This document shows, piece by piece, positions 59,361-64,000 of a stretch of 64,000 nt of DNA; the first letter of the stretch is position 1; the number at the start of each line of letters is the position of its first letter. The position numbers and the translations under genes were made by a program. The DNA comes from Ascarosepion bandense. Lineage: Eukaryota > Mollusca > Cephalopoda > Sepiida > Sepiidae. Under the pieces are notes generated by a model. That model saw only the letters and a program-made list of their open reading frames with translations. It was not told where the DNA came from and did not search any database. The stretch lies in NCBI GenBank assembly GCA_037127315.1, contig JBBBDQ010000915.1, positions 1,148,501-1,212,500 of the forward strand, read 5' to 3'.

Positions 59361-60101
59361 AATAACAGAATTTACACCACTTGGGGACATTCATCAACAG
59401 CAACAGTTTTAATGAATATAATATAAAACTGGAAGAGCACATAATGATACAATCAAGATGCTGACGTTCCACAACACTTAAGAGAAGTGACGACACTCTT
59501 CTGATTGAGTAATCCTGGACGCTTTCCATTGCATGGTGCTATTTGAGTAGGCAATAACAAATTGAAATGCAGTTAACTTATTTTTCTACTTAATCATAAA
59601 GCACCAAACTGTACGGATATCAGTATACAAATATTTTCAAATTACTTATGTGGAGAACCTCCGCAATGCCCCGTCCCATGATACCGTTTCGATTTGGCAT
59701 TTATCAACGATTGCAGGTCTGTTGATATGTTCTCGATGATTCAGATAAAAGTTTTCATTTCTGAATCTTGCTAAGAGGAATATGTGAGTCTTTAATATTA
59801 ATGTTAATGATAATATGAAGGATACATTAAATATTCTTGGATGGGACATAAAATGCTACTTACAGTTGAAAACTATGACATTTTTATTAATAGATATTCT
59901 CAAAAAATATGTTTTCCAAATCAGTTATTGTTACTGTTCTTTCCAGTATTTATGTTGGTTTCTTTCCTAAAGCTTTGCTTGAAGTATTGTGGAACGTCAG
60001 CATCTTGATTGTATCATTATGTACTCTTCCAGGTTTATATTATATTCATTAAAACTGTTGCTGTTGCTGAATGTCCCCAAGTGGTGTAAATTCTGTTATT
60101 T
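59361..60101. repeat. ~120-bp inverted repeat with 501-bp spacer
   Basis: Arm 1 is 59361-59480 and arm 2 is 59982-60101. Read in opposite directions they differ at about four positions of 120 (roughly 97% identity). Identity drops sharply outside both ends. The spacer has only a 67-codon minus frame without motif. It resembles a fold-back (MITE-like) element or an inverted duplication. Confidence 0.9.
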
Positions 60102-60104
60102 GAT

Positions 60105-61250
60105 ATAGATTTTTGTAATTCAACAGTCCATAAAGTTCAAAAGAGGAAGGTCATACTAAAACCAGCACGCTTCATTCTCTCACAGTCATTTTAAGCATTA
60201 TTCAGAGAAAGTGACTCTATACAAATTATACTTTAGGTATTTCTGAACCAGTTTCTGAACCATGACATCCATATTAAAATATCGATCTGAGGAAGCTATT
60301 TAAGAATTCAACTTGAGTGTTCAGCAGCTTTGGTAGAGACTAAGCCTAACACAACTAATTCTTTTCAATTGAATCTGTAAGAATTTGCATATTCCCGTGT
60401 AGCTAATTCGCGTATTTAAATAATAAAAGGATTCAGATATTGATGCTTCGAATTTTATCTAAGCTTTGTCAGCTATCTTGCATGAAGTTAAACAATTGAT
60501 TGTTCTGTAATGTGGCTTAGAAATGTGAAGAATAGTTTATAAAATGAAGAATGTCGCTTCTCACTAACATTTTCAATTTCTGCGTAATATTCGAAACATG
60601 AGGACGGGAATAATTGTTCAGCAAAGTATCAAGCCTACTTCATTGCTCAGAAAAAAGCTCTCCTCTTCTAATTTAGTCACTGTAGGGCTGCATAGGAACA
60701 GTCCATTAAGTTTACAGAAAGCCGTAATCAAGTATTTCCCTTCAACACCAGTGAACACATACTCATACGCAATTTCATTTGATAAATTGTCAGGTGTTCC
60801 GAATCGATATGTTTTTGTTTGGTTTTTTGTTTGTAGTTTTCGCAATGCAATTTTCATCGCCATTTTTTAGCCTTTCCGAAAATGACATTCTTCTGTAACG
60901 TGCAAGATGGAAAATATATTTTCGTTTCTATAAGTTTGAATGGAACCCATTTGTCATGGCTTGAAATGTTTTCTAAAGACTGTAAATGATTTGCTACAGT
61001 TGAATGATTGCACAACCAAAATAATTCTGATAATCTTGATGCTCTTAAAGATGAAGAATAAAAAAGTTAGATATTTCTGAAAAAAGAAAAAATGAACATA
61101 CAATATATATTTTGAATGGTGAGATATTTTACAAACGTTTCTAAAGGAATAACTTTGTTGGATTTAATTCTTTGGTTTAATAGCGTATCAATACATATTG
61201 TTTTAACTAAATATATTTTCACCGGAAGAAACTGCAAAAAAAAAAAGAAA
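60105..61250. other. AT-rich stretch, no gene seen
   Basis: Antiparallel frames of 90 and 81 codons overlap at 60598-60870. Neither shows a recognised motif. Confidence 0.55.
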
Positions 61251-61254
61251 ATTA

Positions 61255-61815
61255 ATAGCGAGGCAGATAAATATACATGTTACACCATAGATGTAAAGGA
61301 AACACAGAGATCCGGATTGCACTTGAATCCAATTCAGAAAACAAATTCGGTTTCCACCAGAGTCAAAATGATAACCAGATGTCCGGTTTTCATTTGAATG
61401 AAATAGAATATATATGTTCGTTTTACATCAGAATAAAAAAGTTGCATACAGGTTCACTTTGCATCAAAGTCAAAAAAGAAATCAAAAGCCTGATTTGCAC
61501 TAGAATTGAATCATTCAAGTTTACACTAGGTTAAAAAATATAGACAGATTTACACTAAAGTCTAGAAGTTAAGCATGGATCCAATTTACATAAAAAGCAA
61601 AAATGTAAACAAATGCCTGACTTACACTTGAAATAGATCAACCCTATTCGTTTGGTTTACACCAGAGTAGAAAAGATAACCACAAGTCCGATTTTCATGA
61701 AAGACACTGGTAGATAAGAGTAAGTTTTATATCACAATAAAAAAGGTAAATGCAGTTCCGGTTTACATAAAAAAAATTAATATTGGGACAATTCTTGTTA
61801 CACTAACGTCAAAAC
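61255..61815 (+). repeat. Degenerate tandem repeat, ~40-bp period
   Basis: A word like GGTTTACACCAGAGTCAAAA recurs about a dozen times in varied form (for example near 61350, 61390, 61420, 61450, 61495, 61520, 61545, 61625, 61655, 61690 and 61755), spaced at about 30-45 bp. Two overlapping plus frames (61116-61397 and 61277-61534) are by-products. Confidence 0.7.
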
Positions 61816-62195
61816 TTTCAACCTAGAAAAGATCTATTGGTGAATTTCGGATTATCCAACTGGAAGTTCTTACATATGTACAGGGTAAACAACACCGAAT
61901 GGGTAACAGCTTTATTGTCTTGTATTATTTTCATTTTTTGCCAAGTTATCTGTATTTGTAAATATCGCACAATAGTGCTTATGAGAGACACAACAAGGTA
62001 AGTTTATTAAGAGATACGAAGAAGAAAATAAAGAAGAGCTCAAATTATTTTAAAAGCTTTCTGGATTCGCCCGGTAGACATATTGACGATCACACACGAG
62101 AAATAACTGAATTTGATTCTACTTGTAAGTCTAGCGTAAATGCACAAAATTAATAAGCATTGATTTGCTAAATAATTTGGTGTTGATTACAACTG

Positions 62196-62199
<4 letters not shown>

Positions 62200-62248
<49 letters not shown>

Positions 62249-62262
62249 CACGTGTGCGTGTA
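62200..62262. repeat. (CA)n(TA)n microsatellite
   Basis: CA run of about 40 bp, then TATATA and CGTGTGCGTGTAC. Confidence 0.95.
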
Positions 62263-62689
62263 CACATAATCATTCAAAGAAATTAAATGCTATAGAATAT
62301 TGAACTGCATAAGAATAATGTATACTTGAACTATGCACTGAGAAGACGCATAATTCATTTTTTTAATAAACACTCTGCAAAATTTAAATGCAACGTCAAT
62401 TGTAATCTTCTGGCGACTTGATTCCCATTCATCGCTTATCTTTCCTTCAACATCGCCTGTAACTTGTTTTCTCTCTCGCTGTAACCCCCTAAGCAAAAGT
62501 AGTGGTTGTGACCTGCCTGGAGGGAAATCATTTTAAAAAAGAAACCTTTATTACTCAATACCTCTTGACTTAGGATAATGTAAAATTAAAGAACCGTTTC
62601 AATTACGATCACCGAAATTAAACAATGTTGATTTTGGTCAGTACCTTGATGATAACCACTTAAAAATATCAAGTGCTGCAATCTCGGAC

Positions 62690-62850
62690 ATGCGGATGGT
62701 CTAATAAATAGAAGACTGAAATCTTTAGTCGGAAAACTGAGTTTCAATTCTTGTTGTGTTCGTTATGTTCTGTTACTCCAATTAACCCTGGAAAAAAAAA
62801 TCCACTATTTTACTCCGACAGCTCTGGGTTAATTAATATGATTTGTATTC
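62690..62850 (+). repeat. SINE-A fragment, diverged
   Basis: GAGTTTCAATTC (B-box-like) is followed by a body segment ending CAGCTCTGGGTTAATTAATA, in the same order as 24010-24135. Low identity. Confidence 0.4.
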
Positions 62851-62854
62851 TTCA

Positions 62855-63584
62855 ATACTTATTATATCAAAACAATTTCGCAATCTAAAAACATTCTGCC
62901 CTTAACCTGCAAAAGCTTGATAAACAAATCACTCAACAGAATCAACTAATGTATCATCTTACAAGAAAGTTAAATTTAAATCATTCCATCGGTGCTTTCC
63001 GTTTCTAAGAGGATATCGGCTAGAACATGAATAGGTAACTCTACTGACAACATATTTACTGTTATTAATTTTTAATGTAGAGACAAAACTTTTCTGAAAT
63101 CAGGAATAAACTAGGTTCTATTCACTATGTCAGTATTTAAACAATCTTCTATAAAGGTGAATATACAAAATTGTTTACATGGGTATATGAAACAATTCAG
63201 AATAAACTTACATTTATATGATAAATAGAATAAGTAAATTTCAGCTTGTAATATTTGTTTTATTAATAGCATTTCAAATAAATTGTTTGCTATTGGAAGA
63301 TGTAATTATAGAACTTGTTTAATATATTGTAAGTAAATATCTAGTATGGTCATTGTTATTTTTTATTTCACGAATATAAAGATTGTCGTGGTTTTATAGG
63401 AAGATATAAACTCGAAAGAAAAACGAAATTTTAGCTTTATTAAGACAAAGATAACATTAAAATTGTGAAAAAATTGGACAGCGATCAAAAGAACAACAAG
63501 CGATTGAAAACATTATCAAGAAAGGTACAAGAAAAAATGTTAAGAAAGAGAACTGATAAATAATATCTTCTGAATTGATTGGTT
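62855..63584. other. AT-rich stretch, no gene seen
   Basis: No open frame or repeat of note. Confidence 0.6.
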
Positions 63585-63830
63585 CAAATCTCTAAATACA
63601 TAGCAGAAGCCCAGTAACAGATATAGCAGTAATATTCAATGTATGGATGAATGGTACATTTATAACTATGTAAGCCGAGACTCCAGGTCAGGACCAATAA
63701 TACAAATTCTTCTTTTGATTTTATCAAGAGGTTCTAACTATATAGCAGGAACACATAAATAGATATGGCAAGAATATTCAAAGCAAGGACGAATAGGATA
63801 CATATAAAGTTTTAAGATAGATTCTGGCGA
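63585..63830. repeat. Diverged ~140-bp tandem dimer
   Basis: 63601-63683 and 63741-63826 align: ATAGCAG, CAGATATAGCAGTAATATTC against TAGATATGGCAAGAATATTC, then GGATGAATGGTACAT against GGACGAATAGGATACAT. The period is about 140 bp. Origin unknown. Confidence 0.6.
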
Positions 63831-64000
63831 GAAAAATTGTCTAGCAAAATATAATTATCTAATTTTCCTATCTGAAGATTTAGCAATTTATTCTTTCTAC
63901 TTCATGTCAGATAAAAGCGTTAGTCCAAAAAAGCGCAATGATTCATATTCCTGAAGGTCAGCACACCGGTGCTGTTGGAAGGTAAACATGATTTTCTCAA

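Overview
The window looks like repeat-rich, AT-rich intergenic or intronic DNA from a mollusc, most likely an octopod cephalopod. Three things point there: very dense (TA)n, (TG)n and (TC)n microsatellites; tRNA-derived SINEs of the octopus type; and a mix of Jockey/CR1-like, Tx1-like and RTE-like LINEs, Penelope-like elements, Tc1/mariner relics and a Helitron end. The species call is inference. I see no convincing complete host gene, rRNA, tRNA or CRISPR. One 176-bp open segment with good splice-site context (12660-12835) is the best host-exon candidate.

Layout. 0-26 kb: a 5'-truncated Jockey-like LINE (680-2035, minus), a large TG/TA microsatellite field (2.07-2.69 kb), SINEs at about 4.9, 6.8 and 7.5 kb, a Tc1-like transposon with matching terminal repeats and a SINE nested inside (10066-11866), RTE-like LINE relics (14.4 and 25.0 kb), a mariner C-terminal relic (17.75 kb), a Helitron-like 3' end (18.94 kb), and a mariner relic (21.8-22.9 kb) split by a very short LINE insertion. 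26-41 kb is a GC-richer island of retroelements. A Penelope-like reverse transcriptase (plus) abuts the cut 3' side of a Tx1-like LINE (minus), which has ORF1 zinc knuckle, endonuclease and RT. Two more truncated Tx1-like copies follow in the same orientation, and the last is fused in frame to a Jockey-like endonuclease-RT, giving an uninterrupted 749-codon frame. 41-46 kb: two oppositely oriented LINE fragments flank a minisatellite of about 21 x 61 bp, followed by SINEs, another LINE tail and a Penelope GIY-YIG relic. 46-64 kb: an RTE relic, a mariner pseudogene (52.25-53.2 kb), composite microsatellites, a SINE ending in a hammerhead-like motif (56.86 kb), a second Penelope GIY-YIG relic (57.1 kb), a 120-bp near-perfect inverted repeat (59.36/60.0 kb) and degenerate tandem repeats (61.3 and 63.6 kb).

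The strongest leads are junctions and RNA folds, not genes: an in-frame Jockey/Tx1 fusion ORF, an 18-bp perfect fold-back at the Penelope/Tx1 junction, a 16-mer shared by Tx1 boundaries, and several hammerhead-ribozyme-like cores at the 3' ends of SINEs and Penelope-like elements.
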